A stretch of DNA of 64,000 bases from an uncultured Marivita sp. (GCF_947488135.1 NZ_CANKYW010000001.1:806001-870000); one strand, 5' to 3'. Shown: positions 1 to 10,513, numbered from the stretch's first letter. Notes: a model not told the origin generated them from the sequence alone. Program-made: numbers and translations.

Positions 1-1707
1 GAAGATCAGTTCGGACCACGCCTTGTAGACGGCGAACACCCCCATCGGGAAGTAAAGGAACATCATCGGGACCCATTGCATCAGCTGTTCGTGCTGCGTG
101 CGTCCCACCGCTACAAAGCCGATGAGCAGCGAAATCAGCTCTGTCAAAAGAAAGAGGGCCAGAAGGCCCCCTGTCCATGCCGCCGGAAACATCTCCATGA
201 ACGGCGTCGAGAATCCGAATAAGACCAGCCAGAAAGACCAAAGCGCGGGCGCGAGCGTGAATTGCAGGATCGTCGTCAGAAAGAAGAACTGGAACCCGAG
301 GAATTTGCGAAGCCCCAGATCGCGCAGGAGCCTGAAGGGCCGTTTCATATGCACCAGATAGGTGACGATGTACCCCTTGAGCCATCTTGACCGCTGCTTG
401 ATCCAGGAAATGAACCTGTGGTTCGCCTCTTCTCGGGTGACGGTCGGGATCAGGATGGTCCTGTAGCCGAAGCGCGACAGCCTGATCCCGAGATCCGCAT
501 CTTCGGTCACGTTATGGGCATCCCAACCGCCGACCTGTTGCAATGCGCTGCGTTTGAGATAGACCGTCGTGCCGCCCAAGGGGATCGGCAGACCCAGACG
601 TGCGGCACCGGCCAGAACGATCCGGAACCAGGTCGCGTATTCGATGGTGAAACACCGCGAGATCCAGTTCGATCGCGTGTTGTAGAAATCGAGGATTCCC
701 TGCACGCAGGCGACATCGTCGGGCGCCAGGTGAAACGCTTCGACCACGCGTTCGATCTGGTCGGTCGCGGGCGCATCCTCGGCATCGAGGATCCCGACGA
801 TATCGCCGCGGGTGTGACCCAGCGCATAGTTCAAGGCGCGGGGTTTGGTTTTCAGCTCTGCGTCGGGCACGACCACGACGCGCATCCATGCAGGGAGGGA
901 CAGGTCCCCGATCATATTGCGGGTCAGGTTGTCCTTTTCCTCAAGCACCAGAACCACATCGAGCAGCGATTTCGGATAGGTGAGGCGCGACAGGCGCTGC
1001 ACCAGACTGTTGGCTATGCTTGCCTCGTTGAACAGCGGCACGATCAAGCTCACCACCGGTTTTTCGGCCAAGGGCACGTGAACCGGTTTGTCGGGTGGCT
1101 TCTTGTACCCGGCAAAGAAAACCGCGATCTTAAAGGTGACACAAGCCAGCAGGTTCGCCACAGCGACGAGGGTAATTCCCGCAAAAAACACGTTGGGAAA
1201 GAAAAATATGAGGGCAAGGCTGACCCCGAAGAACAGTGATGCGAGAATCCCGCGCCTCCAGGTCAGCTTGTTGATGTCGCGGCAGCTGTAATCGTCTGCC
1301 ACAAGTGTTTCCGCCCGCTCGGCCAGGTAATCGCTGTGCTGGGCCATGATGACGGTGATCAGATCGTCTTCGGACGCTTCGGCAAACAGGACCGGCCCGA
1401 TCTGGTGTTCGAGCATATCGCGCAATTGCGTCCGATCGCGGTTCGGTGTGACGCCGATCAGGGTCGCTTCGCCCACCATCCCCCAAGGGTAAACGCGGTG
1501 TTCGAGGCAGAATTTCGGTGGGAGGAGGTGCGCCAGCCTCTCGTCCGGCGGGTTGGTTTCAGGTTTGAGCCGTCGTCGACTGATCGCGAGGTTGCGCGCC
1601 TCGCGCAAGACGCTGTCTGAAAGCCGTTCGGACGCAATGGGCTGTGTGCGTGCCGATGGCGCCAGAACGAAGGGCGAGTCGGTCGCATCTTTGATTGAAA
1701 AGGACAT
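1..1707 (-). CDS. Glycosyltransferase family 2 membrane protein (cellulose-synthase-like), C-terminus truncated by window edge
   Basis: Manual reverse-strand translation from ATG at 1707 (MSFSIKDATDSPF...) is open to base 1. It contains PVVSLIVPLFNEA, a GDIVGILDAEDAP-type motif, TEDADLGIRLSRFGY, QRSRWLKGY and C-terminal TM segments. Not in the ORF track because it has no stop in the window. Confidence 0.88.
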   Translation of the reverse strand, partial: MSFSIKDATDSPFVLAPSARTQPIASERLSDSVLREARNLAISRRRLKPETNPPDERLAHLLPPKFCLEHRVYPWGMVGEATLIGVTPNRDRTQLRDMLEHQIGPVLFAEASEDDLITVIMAQHSDYLAERAETLVADDYSCRDINKLTWRRGILASLFFGVSLALIFFFPNVFFAGITLVAVANLLACVTFKIAVFFAGYKKPPDKPVHVPLAEKPVVSLIVPLFNEASIANSLVQRLSRLTYPKSLLDVVLVLEEKDNLTRNMIGDLSLPAWMRVVVVPDAELKTKPRALNYALGHTRGDIVGILDAEDAPATDQIERVVEAFHLAPDDVACVQGILDFYNTRSNWISRCFTIEYATWFRIVLAGAARLGLPIPLGGTTVYLKRSALQQVGGWDAHNVTEDADLGIRLSRFGYRTILIPTVTREEANHRFISWIKQRSRWLKGYIVTYLVHMKRPFRLLRDLGLRKFLGFQFFFLTTILQFTLAPALWSFWLVLFGFSTPFMEMFPAAWTGGLLALFLLTELISLLIGFVAVGRTQHEQLMQWVPMMFLYFPMGVFAVYKAWSELIF

Positions 1708-1771
1708 CGTACCCCCGGTTCTGGCCGGGGGTCAGCTAATCGCGTGTCGGTTAACTTGCGGTTAACGCGGC

Positions 1772-2941
1772 CTAAACCTTTTCCGTTTTGTGCGCCGCCA
1801 TCGAGTTCGCGAAGCGTTCGAACAGGTAAAAGCTGTCCTGCGGACCGGGGCTCGCCTCGGGGTGCTGCTGGACCGAGAATACAGGGCGATCCGCCATGCG
1901 GATCCCGCAATTCGATCCGTCGAACAGCGACACATGGGTTTCAAGCACACCCGTGGGAAGGCTCTGGCTGTCCACGGCAAAACCGTGGTTCATTGAGGTG
2001 ATCTCGACCTTGCCGGTCTCGGTGTCCTTGACCGGGTGGTTCGCACCGTGATGGCCGTGGTTCATCTTGACGGTCTTCGCCCCAAGCGCGAGCGCCAGCA
2101 TCTGATGGCCGAGGCAGATGCCGAACATCGGCAGGTCGGTGTCCTTGAGAATTGTCCGGATCATCGGCACGGCATATTCGCCGGTTGCCGCAGGATCGCC
2201 GGGTCCGTTGGATAGGAAGACCCCATCGGGATTATGCGCCAACACTTCTTCCGCGGTCGCCGTCGCGGGCAGAACGGTCACATCGCACCCGGCACTGGCA
2301 AGACAGCGCAGGATGTTCCGCTTTGCACCGTAGTCGATGGCCACGACCTTGTGCTTGGCATCGGTCTGGCGAACGTAGCCCTCGGGCCAGGCCCACCGCA
2401 TCTCGTCCCAGCGATAGGATTGCGCGCAGGTGACGTTCTTGGCAAGGTCGAGCCCCTCCAGGCCGGGGAACGCGCGTGCCTTCTCGACCAATGCGGCAAT
2501 GTCGAACGTGCCTTCGGGATTGTGCTCCAACGCGACATGCGGTGCGCCGAGCTGCCGGATGGCGCGGGTCAGCCGCCGCGTATCCACGCCGCCGATCGCA
2601 ATCCGCCCACGCGCCGAGAGCCAGTCACCAAGCTCTTGCACCGCGCGCCAATTGGAGCTTTGCGTCGGCATCCATTTCACCACCATACCTTCGGCCACCG
2701 GATCGGCGGTTTCGTCGTCATCCGGGTTCACGCCGACATTGCCGATATGGGGAAAGGTGAAGGTCACGATCTGCCCGGCATAGGACGGATCGGTCATGAT
2801 CTCCTGGTAGCCTGTCATGGCGGTGTTGAAGCACAGCTCGGCCACGGAGGTGCCGACAGCGCCAAAGCCCTGACCGTAAAAGATCGTCCCATCCGCAAGG
2901 GCAAGGCAGGCGGTCGGGGTGTCGTTGGTAAGCTGGGCCAT
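1772..2941 (-). CDS. carA: Carbamoyl-phosphate synthase small subunit
   Basis: 389 aa; GICLGHQMLALALGAKT class-I glutamine amidotransferase nucleophile motif, NHGFAVD, QQHPEASPGP. Confidence 0.97.
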   Translation of the reverse strand: MAQLTNDTPTACLALADGTIFYGQGFGAVGTSVAELCFNTAMTGYQEIMTDPSYAGQIVTFTFPHIGNVGVNPDDDETADPVAEGMVVKWMPTQSSNWRAVQELGDWLSARGRIAIGGVDTRRLTRAIRQLGAPHVALEHNPEGTFDIAALVEKARAFPGLEGLDLAKNVTCAQSYRWDEMRWAWPEGYVRQTDAKHKVVAIDYGAKRNILRCLASAGCDVTVLPATATAEEVLAHNPDGVFLSNGPGDPAATGEYAVPMIRTILKDTDLPMFGICLGHQMLALALGAKTVKMNHGHHGANHPVKDTETGKVEITSMNHGFAVDSQSLPTGVLETHVSLFDGSNCGIRMADRPVFSVQQHPEASPGPQDSFYLFERFANSMAAHKTEKV

Positions 2942-3121
2942 GGCGCGACTCCGCAGGGGGTTAAATCTCCGGGAAACTACGGGTGCGGTGCCCTGCGGTC
3001 AAGGGAGGGTCGAAATTGTGATTAATAGCCTTTTCAATGACTTAGCCGAAATCACGCAGACTTGCGTCGAAACGGCTCCTCGCTTACTGTGCCCGCTCGT
3101 TCAACCATGGGATAGGAATTC

Positions 3122-3586
3122 ATGGACCTTCGTACCCGGCTCAACACGTCGATCAAACAGGCGATGCGCGACAAGGACAGCGCGCGGCTGTCGACCCTTC
3201 GCCTGATCAATGCTGCGATCAAGGACCGCGATATTGCGGCGCGCGGCGAGGGCAACGAAGATGGGGTCGGAGACGACGAAGTTCTTGCGATCCTTGGGAA
3301 AATGGTCAAGCAACGCAGGGACACCGCCAAAACCTACGAAGAGGGTGGGCGGCTCGATCTGGCCGAACGCGAGCTCGCCGAGATCGAGGTGATCGAGGAA
3401 TTCCTGCCGCGCAAGCTGTCGGATGACGAGGTTGCCAGCGCCGTGGATGCCGCCGTTGCCGAGACCGGAGCATCCTCGATCCGGGACATGGGCCGCGTCA
3501 TGGGCGCGCTCAAGGCGAAATATACCGGCCAGATGGATTTCGGCGCAGTCGGCCCGATGGTCAAAGACCGTCTGTCCAACATCTGA
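3122..3586 (+). CDS. GatB/YqeY domain-containing protein
   Basis: 154 aa; MDLRTRLNTSIKQAMRDKDSARLSTLRLINAAIKDRDI and MGRVMGALKAKYTGQMDFGAVGPMVK are typical of YqeY. Confidence 0.93.
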   Translation: MDLRTRLNTSIKQAMRDKDSARLSTLRLINAAIKDRDIAARGEGNEDGVGDDEVLAILGKMVKQRRDTAKTYEEGGRLDLAERELAEIEVIEEFLPRKLSDDEVASAVDAAVAETGASSIRDMGRVMGALKAKYTGQMDFGAVGPMVKDRLSNI

Positions 3587-3604
3587 TTTTGCCGAAATAA
3601 GCGA

Positions 3605-3646
3605 CCGTTTCTGTCAACGGAAACGGCGCGATGCGTCAACGCATCG
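3605..3646. terminator. Candidate bidirectional terminator region, two adjacent hairpins between convergent genes
   Basis: CCGTTTC/GAAACGG (3605-3626) and CGATGCG-TCAA-CGCATCG (3629-3646, overlapping the 3' end of the minus-strand gene). Confidence 0.45.
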
Positions 3647-4556
3647 TGGGCCCGACCGTCTCTAGACCGAAATCGCGCCTGATCTCTGCAAGAGTGGCAT
3701 CGTCTGTGACCTTGAAACGCTGCACGAACCGCGTCTTGTACCCAATCCGCCCACGGCGCGCGCCGAAGTTTCCCCCGTGGTTTAGCATGTAAAGCACCGA
3801 TGGTCGCGACAATGGTGCCAAGGGCTGACCGGCCAGTGCGGCGAGATAGGGAAACATCCGGTGCTCGTGCTGTGTCATCTCTGCGATGAAGGCCGTCGAG
3901 GCGGGTTCCGACGGATCATGATACACCGCCGCACAACTGCCGCAGAGTTTCCAGAACGGCTTGCGCATGGGGGCAGACCAACTGCGCGTGTCCGCCACTC
4001 CGATGTCGCCGGCACTGACGTCCATCACGTAGCCTGACTGCACCAGGTAGCCGCCCGGCTCCTGCCGCTCCAGCATCTCTCCCACCGCGCCCTGTCGCAG
4101 AAGGTCGTCCGCATCGAAGGACATCACGTAGCCCGGAGACGAGGTCAGATCGGGCAACGCCTTGCTCAACTGCCGCAGCTTGCGCCATTTGTCGTTGCCC
4201 GGGGTCGGGTCGGTGAAGGGCAGGTAGGTGATGCGCGGATCGTCGGGCAGATCAGGGCGCACCTGGCAGCAGATCGCGGCGGTCCAATCGGATCGGTCCT
4301 GCGCAAGAAAACCGTCAAGCGTGCTCCGCAACCGGGCCACCACCGCGTCCCAGTCACCAACGTGGTCCGGGCCAACGAGGGGCAGCAGGAAGGTCACTTG
4401 CTTGGGCGTCGCTTTCCGCACCGCAGCCCCGCGCAACGCCAACGCGGCGCGTTCTGACGGGACCATCTCAGAGGTTGGGTCTATCTTGCCAAGAAGCTGT
4501 GTCCGCAGCAGATGACGCGCGCGGATGTGTTTCGGGACGGCGGGAACCTGTGCCAT
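3636..4556 (-). CDS. Putative glycosyltransferase (family A-like)
   Basis: 306 aa; FDADDLLRQGAVGEML DXD-like motif. Confidence 0.6.
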   Translation of the reverse strand: MAQVPAVPKHIRARHLLRTQLLGKIDPTSEMVPSERAALALRGAAVRKATPKQVTFLLPLVGPDHVGDWDAVVARLRSTLDGFLAQDRSDWTAAICCQVRPDLPDDPRITYLPFTDPTPGNDKWRKLRQLSKALPDLTSSPGYVMSFDADDLLRQGAVGEMLERQEPGGYLVQSGYVMDVSAGDIGVADTRSWSAPMRKPFWKLCGSCAAVYHDPSEPASTAFIAEMTQHEHRMFPYLAALAGQPLAPLSRPSVLYMLNHGGNFGARRGRIGYKTRFVQRFKVTDDATLAEIRRDFGLETVGPTMR

Positions 4557-4567
4557 GACGCCTCGGA

Positions 4568-5059
4568 TCAGGGGGTGGCGATGCGCCGAACCTTTTCACT
4601 CAGCTCTGCGTACAGCTCTTTGCGTTCGTCTTCGCTCAGAAACGCGCCAATCTCAACCTCTCTTCCCGCACCGGAGAGCGTCACGTAATGCGGAACCGGG
4701 CCACCCTTGTGGTGCATGTTGACCTGCGTCCAGTAAGGGTTGCAGTGCCATTCCTGCGGCGCGCCCTTGAAGCTCTGCCGCGTCAGGTGCAAATCGTCGG
4801 GCGTCAGGGTCAGCACCTCGATGATCTGCAAATCCCGCTCGTTCCGGCGTAGCGCGTACCACATCGCACCAAGCGCCAGCAGCATGAACGGCAGGATGCC
4901 CCAGAGCAGCACTGTGCCGATCAGGCCGTAAAGCGGGATCGTGGACAGGGCGAAAATGCCAAGAATTGTCGCCGCAAACCCATGCGCGGGCAGCGATTGA
5001 TGCGGCCAGAGGCGGAGTTCAGAGGTGTCTCCCGAGGTGTCGGTCCAAGTGTACGGCAT
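4568..5059 (-). CDS. DUF2244 domain-containing membrane protein
   Basis: 163 aa; two TM helices followed by LTLTPDDLHL...FLSEDERKELYAEL pattern. Confidence 0.75.
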   Translation of the reverse strand: MPYTWTDTSGDTSELRLWPHQSLPAHGFAATILGIFALSTIPLYGLIGTVLLWGILPFMLLALGAMWYALRRNERDLQIIEVLTLTPDDLHLTRQSFKGAPQEWHCNPYWTQVNMHHKGGPVPHYVTLSGAGREVEIGAFLSEDERKELYAELSEKVRRIATP

Positions 5060-5065
5060 CGTGGT

Positions 5066-5365
5066 TCAGTACCCCGTCAAAAGCATATCGCAGGCGCGGA
5101 TGATGTCGTCCCGCTGATTGGCGGCAGAGCCGATATGTGTCTCCAGCTGCGGTAGTGTCAGGGTCGCAACTTGCAAAAGGTTCAAACGCAGTGACAGATC
5201 ACCCAGCACGATACGCGGTGCAAGCCTGTCTATTGGCGTATCCGACCAATCCTCCGGCACCAAGCGAGCCACAACTCGAGTGGTGGCATCGGCGAGCAAG
5301 TCAGATTGGAGAACCAAGACATGGCTGCCGCTGTCAGCGCGGAAAACGTCAAACTGCTTCGCCAT
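5066..5365 (-). CDS. ccdB: CcdB-family toxin
   Basis: 99 aa; QFDVFRADSGSHVLVLQSDLLADATTRVVARLVP and terminal RDDIIRACDMLLTGY match the CcdB pattern; directly downstream of a CcdA-like gene. Confidence 0.82.
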   Translation of the reverse strand: MAKQFDVFRADSGSHVLVLQSDLLADATTRVVARLVPEDWSDTPIDRLAPRIVLGDLSLRLNLLQVATLTLPQLETHIGSAANQRDDIIRACDMLLTGY

Positions 5366-5368
5366 GTC

Positions 5369-5590
5369 TTACCACTGACGATATTTGGCGAGGGGCAGGC
5401 CTTCTTCTTCAACCCGTCGATTATATGCCTCGAACGCAGCCTTGTTCTCTTCCTTCCAGCGTTCGGCTTCCGCGCGGCGTACGTCTTCCTCAATTCCAGC
5501 TTCGGCCGCGCGTGAGATATTCACGCCAACGGCCTTCGCGCGGGCGATCAGGTCGGCATCGAGGCTGAGGCTGGTGGATTTGCGTGGCAT
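5369..5590 (-). CDS. ccdA: CcdA-family antitoxin
   Basis: 73 aa; STSLSLDADLIARAKAVGVNISRAAEAGIEEDVRRAEAERWKEENKAAFEAYNRRVEEEGLPLAKYRQW. Confidence 0.88.
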   Translation of the reverse strand: MPRKSTSLSLDADLIARAKAVGVNISRAAEAGIEEDVRRAEAERWKEENKAAFEAYNRRVEEEGLPLAKYRQW

Positions 5591-5656
5591 GGGGCGTTCT
5601 CCTTTGCAGAAGATATACCGCAGAACCTACCCGCAAACAACGGTAGGTTCGATAGC

Positions 5657-5689
5657 AAAAGGCCCCGGCGTTTCCACCAGGGCCCTTGG
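5657..5689 (-). terminator. Candidate intrinsic terminator downstream of ctaD
   Basis: Imperfect GC-rich stem (AAGGGCCCTGG / CCGGGGCC) followed by TTTT on the minus strand. Confidence 0.5.
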
Positions 5690-5706
5690 TTCAGAAAACT
5701 CTTAGC

Positions 5707-7380
5707 TTAGTGCGCGTGGGTCTTTTCCCAGTCTTCCCGCTTCGGAAGCTGCTCGAACGTGTGTTCGGGCGGCGGGGAGGGCAGGGTCCATTCCAGCGTG
5801 TCCGCATATTCGTTCCACGGGTTCTTCGCGGTCTCGGCACGGCCCTTGGCAAGGCTCCATGCGATCACGCCGATGAAGAACAGGAACGAGGCGAAGGACA
5901 GGAACGCGCCCCAGCTCGAGATGTAGTTCCAGAAGGCAAAGGCTTCCGGATAATCGATGTAGCGACGGGGCATGCCCTGACGGCCCAGGAAGTGCTGCGG
6001 GAAGAACGTCAGGTTCGCACCGATGAAGAACGTCCAGAAGTGCAGCTTACCGGCCCATTCCGGGTACATCTTGCCGGTCATCTTCGGGAAATAGAAGTAG
6101 ATGCCCGCGAAGATACCGAAGACGGCACCGAGGCTCATCACGTAGTGGAAGTGCGCAACCACATAGTAAGTGTCATGGTAGGCACGGTCCACGGCAGCCT
6201 GCGACAGGACGATGCCCGTCACACCACCCACGGTGAAGAGGAACAGGAAGCCGAACGCCCAGAGCATCGGCGTCTTGAACTCGATCGAGCCGCCCCACAT
6301 GGTCGCGATCCACGAGAAGATCTTGACCCCTGTCGGAACCGCGATGACCATCGTCGCCAGCATGAAGTAGGACTGCTGGGTCAGCGACATGCCCACCGTG
6401 TACATGTGGTGCGCCCACACGACAAAGCCCAGTGCACCGATCGCGATGATCGCCCAGACCATCGGCAGGTAGCCGAAGACCGGCTTGCGGCTGAACGTGG
6501 CGACCACGTGGCTGATGATGCCGAAGGCCGGCAGGATCACGATGTAGACCTCGGGGTGACCGAAGAACCACAGGATGTGCTGGTAGAGAACCGGGTCGCC
6601 ACCGCCTGCGGGATCGAAGAAGGTCGTCCCGAAGTTCCGGTCAGTGAGCAACATGGTGATCGCACCCGCCAGAACCGGCAGCGCCAGAAGGATCAGCCAG
6701 GCTGTGACGAAGATCGACCAGGCAAACAGCGGCACCTTGAAGAGCGTCATGCCAGGCGCGCGCATGTTCAGGAAGGTGGTGATCACGTTGATCGCACCCA
6801 GGATCGACGAGGCACCGGAAACGTGCACCGCGAAGATCGCGAGATCCATCGACATGCCGCCTTCATTGGTCGACAGCGGTGGATAGAGCACCCAACCCAC
6901 ACCCGAACCCAACTGACCGTTGCCGCCCGGTGCAAAGACCGAACAGATCGCCAGCGTCGTCCCGGCGACGAACAGCCAGAAGGACAGGTTGTTCAGACGC
7001 GGGAACGCCATGTCCGGCGCGCCGATCTGCAACGGCATGAAATAGTTGCCGAAACCGCCGAAAAGCGCCGGAATCACCACGAAGAACATCATCAGGATGC
7101 CGTGTCCGGTGATCAGAACGTTCCAAAGGTGTCCGTTCGGTGTACATTCGCCGACCGCTGCTGCGGTCAGGCGGGCGCCTTCCATACACATGTACTGAAC
7201 CCCGGGGTTCATGAGCTCCATGCGCATGTAAACGGTAAAGGCCACCGAGATGAAGCCCGCGATACCGGCGGCGATCAGGTACAGAATCCCGATATCCTTG
7301 TGGTTCGTGGACATGAACCAGCGGGTGAAAAACCCGCGCTGGTCTTCATGCTCGTGGCCGTGAATGGCGGCGTCTGCCAT
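5707..7380 (-). CDS. ctaD: Cytochrome c oxidase subunit I (aa3-type)
   Basis: [47 protein letters not shown]. Start set at [14 protein letters not shown] (7380); the ORF-track extension to 7653 is unlike COX1. Confidence 0.97.
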   Translation of the reverse strand: MADAAIHGHEHEDQRGFFTRWFMSTNHKDIGILYLIAAGIAGFISVAFTVYMRMELMNPGVQYMCMEGARLTAAAVGECTPNGHLWNVLITGHGILMMFFVVIPALFGGFGNYFMPLQIGAPDMAFPRLNNLSFWLFVAGTTLAICSVFAPGGNGQLGSGVGWVLYPPLSTNEGGMSMDLAIFAVHVSGASSILGAINVITTFLNMRAPGMTLFKVPLFAWSIFVTAWLILLALPVLAGAITMLLTDRNFGTTFFDPAGGGDPVLYQHILWFFGHPEVYIVILPAFGIISHVVATFSRKPVFGYLPMVWAIIAIGALGFVVWAHHMYTVGMSLTQQSYFMLATMVIAVPTGVKIFSWIATMWGGSIEFKTPMLWAFGFLFLFTVGGVTGIVLSQAAVDRAYHDTYYVVAHFHYVMSLGAVFGIFAGIYFYFPKMTGKMYPEWAGKLHFWTFFIGANLTFFPQHFLGRQGMPRRYIDYPEAFAFWNYISSWGAFLSFASFLFFIGVIAWSLAKGRAETAKNPWNEYADTLEWTLPSPPPEHTFEQLPKREDWEKTHAH

Positions 7381-7495
7381 ATCTGCCTCCTGATGGTTCC
7401 CAATAAAAAAGCGCAAGGAATCTCCGTGCGCCATTTTTTCCATAGTCGTTTTAGAATGTGAGACCGGCGGCGGCAACGGATGTATTTGACGCAGA

Positions 7496-7509
7496 TCAAA
7501 CTTTATTGT
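7496..7509. promoter_or_regulatory. Candidate FNR/FnrL box upstream of ctaD
   Basis: TTGAC-GCAG-ATCAA, 9 of 10 match to TTGAT-N4-ATCAA, about 116 nt upstream of the ctaD start. Confidence 0.55.
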
Positions 7510-7606
7510 CGCACTTTGATCTTGATGCGATGACCGCTTCTCAACGCATACCCTTAATAAATATACAATTTGTTCGAGATCGGGCGTTTTTGCCCGGTTT
7601 GCAGCC

Positions 7607-8290
7607 TCAAGAGCGACACGCCGCCGCGCTTGGAGCGTCGAAAACCACGTCAAAGCTCTGCTTCAACGCCACGTCCACATCGTCCATCGTCACCGGAAGA
7701 CCAAGGTCGACGAGGGATGTCACACCATATTGCGTGATCCCGCAGGGCACGATGCCGTCGAAATGGCTCAGGTCTGGCTCCACATTGATGGAAATGCCAT
7801 GAAAGCTCACCCATTTCCGCAAACGGATGCCGATGGCGGCGATCTTGTCTTCCGCGATTTTACCATCCGGTAAAAGTTTCTTGTCCGGCCGCTCGATCCA
7901 GACTCCGACGCGCCCGTCGCGGATATGCCCGGTCAGACCGAATTCGCCCAGTGTCGCGATCACCCAGCGTTCGAGATCCTGCACGAAACACCGCACATCC
8001 CGGCCACGCTTGCCGACATCGAGCATGACATAGACGACACGTTGGCCCGGTCCGTGATACGTGTACTGCCCCCCTCGCTTGGTGTCGTAGACCGGGAAGC
8101 GGTCCGGGTCCTTCAAATCCTCGATCCGCGCGCTGGTCCCGGCGGTGTAGAGCGGGGGATGCTCGAGCAACCAGATCAGCTCATCCGCAGAGCCATCCGC
8201 AATGGCCGAAGCCCGCGCCTCCATCACAGCGACCGCGTCATCGTAGTCGGTCAGGCCGTCCGAAATGATCCATTCGACACGTGTCGACAT
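7607..8290 (-). CDS. lipB: Lipoyl(octanoyl) transferase
   Basis: [57 protein letters not shown]. Start placed at ATG 8290. Confidence 0.96.
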   Translation of the reverse strand: MSTRVEWIISDGLTDYDDAVAVMEARASAIADGSADELIWLLEHPPLYTAGTSARIEDLKDPDRFPVYDTKRGGQYTYHGPGQRVVYVMLDVGKRGRDVRCFVQDLERWVIATLGEFGLTGHIRDGRVGVWIERPDKKLLPDGKIAEDKIAAIGIRLRKWVSFHGISINVEPDLSHFDGIVPCGITQYGVTSLVDLGLPVTMDDVDVALKQSFDVVFDAPSAAACRS

Positions 8291-8385
8291 CACAGATTCC
8301 TTGACTCGCGAAACATTCTTTTCAGAATGGACGCAACTTTTATTCGAATTCCACTTGCACTGAACATTTTTTGAAAGGCTCCGCA

Positions 8386-10101
8386 ATGATACCCCGCATA
8401 TCCCTCAGCGCCATTCTCTCTCTTAGTCTTATCGCATCGCCTCTTCCGGCCATGGCCAACGACGCCTTGATCGGCGGGATCATTGGCGGCGTCATCGGTG
8501 GTGCGATCAGCAACAGCAACAAACGCGCGGCACCAAAGCGGACCTACACCAAGGCCGCCAAGCCGCGCTCGCCGGGAATCAGCAGCGCGCAACGCGAAGC
8601 GAACAGACAGACGCAAACGGCGTTGAATTACTTCGGGTTCAACTCAGGGACACCGGACGGGGTGCTGGGCCGTAACTCGCGGGCGGCGATCTCTGCCTAC
8701 CAGGCCCATCTCGGATATTCGCCAACCGGGCAATTGACCAGCTTCGAACGCGATTTCCTGATTTCGTCGTTCCACCGGGCTCAGGCGGGGGGTGTGAACA
8801 CGTCCCAGTTGATTGCAAGCAACCCGCAAGGGGTGCGCGGCTTGCTGGTCATGTATCGCGACGAACAGATGAACGGTACCGGAGGCAGTGCGACCTCGGC
8901 CATTGGCGGGCATTACGGTCTGCCGTCCATCGTCGCGGCGGCGGTGAACGAAGTGGCGAAAAGCTCCGACCCTTCTGCGGAACAGTTGGTCCAGCGGCAT
9001 GGCTTCATTCAACTGGCGGATATCAACGGCGACGGTCAGACCGACTACATCATCGATACCTCGGTGACCGGCTCGGCCTTCTGGTGCAACGCGCAATCCT
9101 GCATGGTTCGCGTCTTCGCATCGACGCCCAATGGCTACGAACGCAACGACTTTCAGGCGTTCAACGTCACCCCGGCGATGTTCTCATGCGTTCGCGGCAC
9201 CTGTTCCAAGACCAACGATGGCTCACAGCTCGCAACGGCAAAGCTGATCCCGCAAGCGGTTCAGCCCGATCTGCCCCAGACCCAACTGGCAGCGGTCGCA
9301 GAGCCCTCCACACCCGCCACCCCGGTCCCGTCTGCGCAGCCGGTGGTGAGCGGCGTCACGCAACCTTCTGCGCCCGCAATGTCCGGCCAATTGCCGTCCT
9401 TCATGGGAGGACAGAAAGCGGCGCAACCGTCCCTGGCATCGTTCTGCAACAAGGTGAGCCTCCTCACCAGTTCGAACGGTGGTTTCGTGACCGAGGCGTC
9501 GATGTCGGACGCCAACTTCGCGCTGGCCGAGCAGATGTGCCTGACTCGCACCTACGCGATGGCGCAAGGCGAGGACCTGATGGCCAAGGTGCAGGGCGCA
9601 ACGCCTGAGCAGATCACCGAACAGTGCCGGAGCTTCGGGCCGTTCCTCAAGGATCATGTCATGGCGGTTTCGTTGAAATCCCGTGATGAGGTGCTTCAAG
9701 GGATTTCCTCGTTCATCCTGTCGAGCGGTATGGCACCGCAACAGCTTGCAGGCACGGCCAAGGTTTGCCTGTCGGTCGGATATCGCGTGGACGACATGGA
9801 TGTCGCAATGGGCTCGGCCCTGCTTCTGACATCGCTTGGCGAAGCCGGGTATTCCGAACTTCTGGGCCATCACCTCAGCCAAGGCATCGGCGCCGCCGAG
9901 CGTTCGGACATGGCTCTGGAGTGGTACGAAACGGCTTTGGCGGAATTTACGGATACCGGCACCTCGGTCTTCGCACCCGGTCAGCCCGATCGCATGGCGC
10001 TCTTGCAGAAAGCGGCTTTCATGCTGAACGGCCAGTCCGATCTCGTGTCGGAGGATCCCAAGCCGCAACCGGCCGCGCTTCCTCTGTTGAACGTCGACTA
10101 A
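8386..10101 (+). CDS. Secreted/envelope protein with glycine zipper and peptidoglycan-binding-like domain
   Basis: Signal peptide [24 protein letters not shown], glycine zipper [19 protein letters not shown]_binding_1-like [42 protein letters not shown] Ca-loop-like motif. Confidence 0.7.
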   Translation: MIPRISLSAILSLSLIASPLPAMANDALIGGIIGGVIGGAISNSNKRAAPKRTYTKAAKPRSPGISSAQREANRQTQTALNYFGFNSGTPDGVLGRNSRAAISAYQAHLGYSPTGQLTSFERDFLISSFHRAQAGGVNTSQLIASNPQGVRGLLVMYRDEQMNGTGGSATSAIGGHYGLPSIVAAAVNEVAKSSDPSAEQLVQRHGFIQLADINGDGQTDYIIDTSVTGSAFWCNAQSCMVRVFASTPNGYERNDFQAFNVTPAMFSCVRGTCSKTNDGSQLATAKLIPQAVQPDLPQTQLAAVAEPSTPATPVPSAQPVVSGVTQPSAPAMSGQLPSFMGGQKAAQPSLASFCNKVSLLTSSNGGFVTEASMSDANFALAEQMCLTRTYAMAQGEDLMAKVQGATPEQITEQCRSFGPFLKDHVMAVSLKSRDEVLQGISSFILSSGMAPQQLAGTAKVCLSVGYRVDDMDVAMGSALLLTSLGEAGYSELLGHHLSQGIGAAERSDMALEWYETALAEFTDTGTSVFAPGQPDRMALLQKAAFMLNGQSDLVSEDPKPQPAALPLLNVD

Positions 10102-10334
10102 CGACACTGTCCCCGAAGGTCCGGTCGCATCATCGTATTGCGATTCGAGCCTTCGGGATGTGTCGACGCGAAACCCGGCCTTCTACAAAGGCTGGGACAC
10201 GGTAATCGGATACCGGAAAGCGCCTGACATGTGCTCACTTGGCCCGCGATCTGCGGACGTGACGGTTTGTCGAAATTTGCCCTTGCCCCCGATTGCGACC
10301 TTCGCTAATGAGCCGCCTACCAAGTCAAGACAGT

Positions 10335-10421
10335 GCGGTCGTGGCGGAATTGGTAGACGCGCAGCGTTGAGGTCGCTGTGGGGTAACTCCCGTGGAAGTT
10401 CGAGTCTTCTCGACCGCACCA
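10335..10421 (+). tRNA. tRNA-Leu (anticodon GAG)
   Basis: GCGGTCG...CGACCGC acceptor stem with encoded CCA; anticodon stem CAGCG-TTGAGGT-CGCTG; GTTCGAGTC T-loop; long variable arm. Confidence 0.97.
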
Positions 10422-10465
10422 TTTTCCTGAAATTTAGGTAATGCGTGCGACTGCTTTAGGCGCAC

Positions 10466-10491
10466 GAAAAAACGCGCCCGAGATGGGCGCG
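10466..10491 (-). terminator. Intrinsic terminator (minus strand)
   Basis: CGCGCCC-GAGAT-GGGCGCG stem (10473-10491) followed on the minus strand by six T. Confidence 0.75.
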
Positions 10492-10513
10492 CTCTGTTTG
10501 AAATATGCGGAAA

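Noticed and set aside
418-1239. 273-aa + strand ORF
   Set aside because: Antisense to the glycosyltransferase that runs off the left edge.
5686-7461. 591-aa + strand ORF
   Set aside because: Antisense to ctaD, composition artefact.
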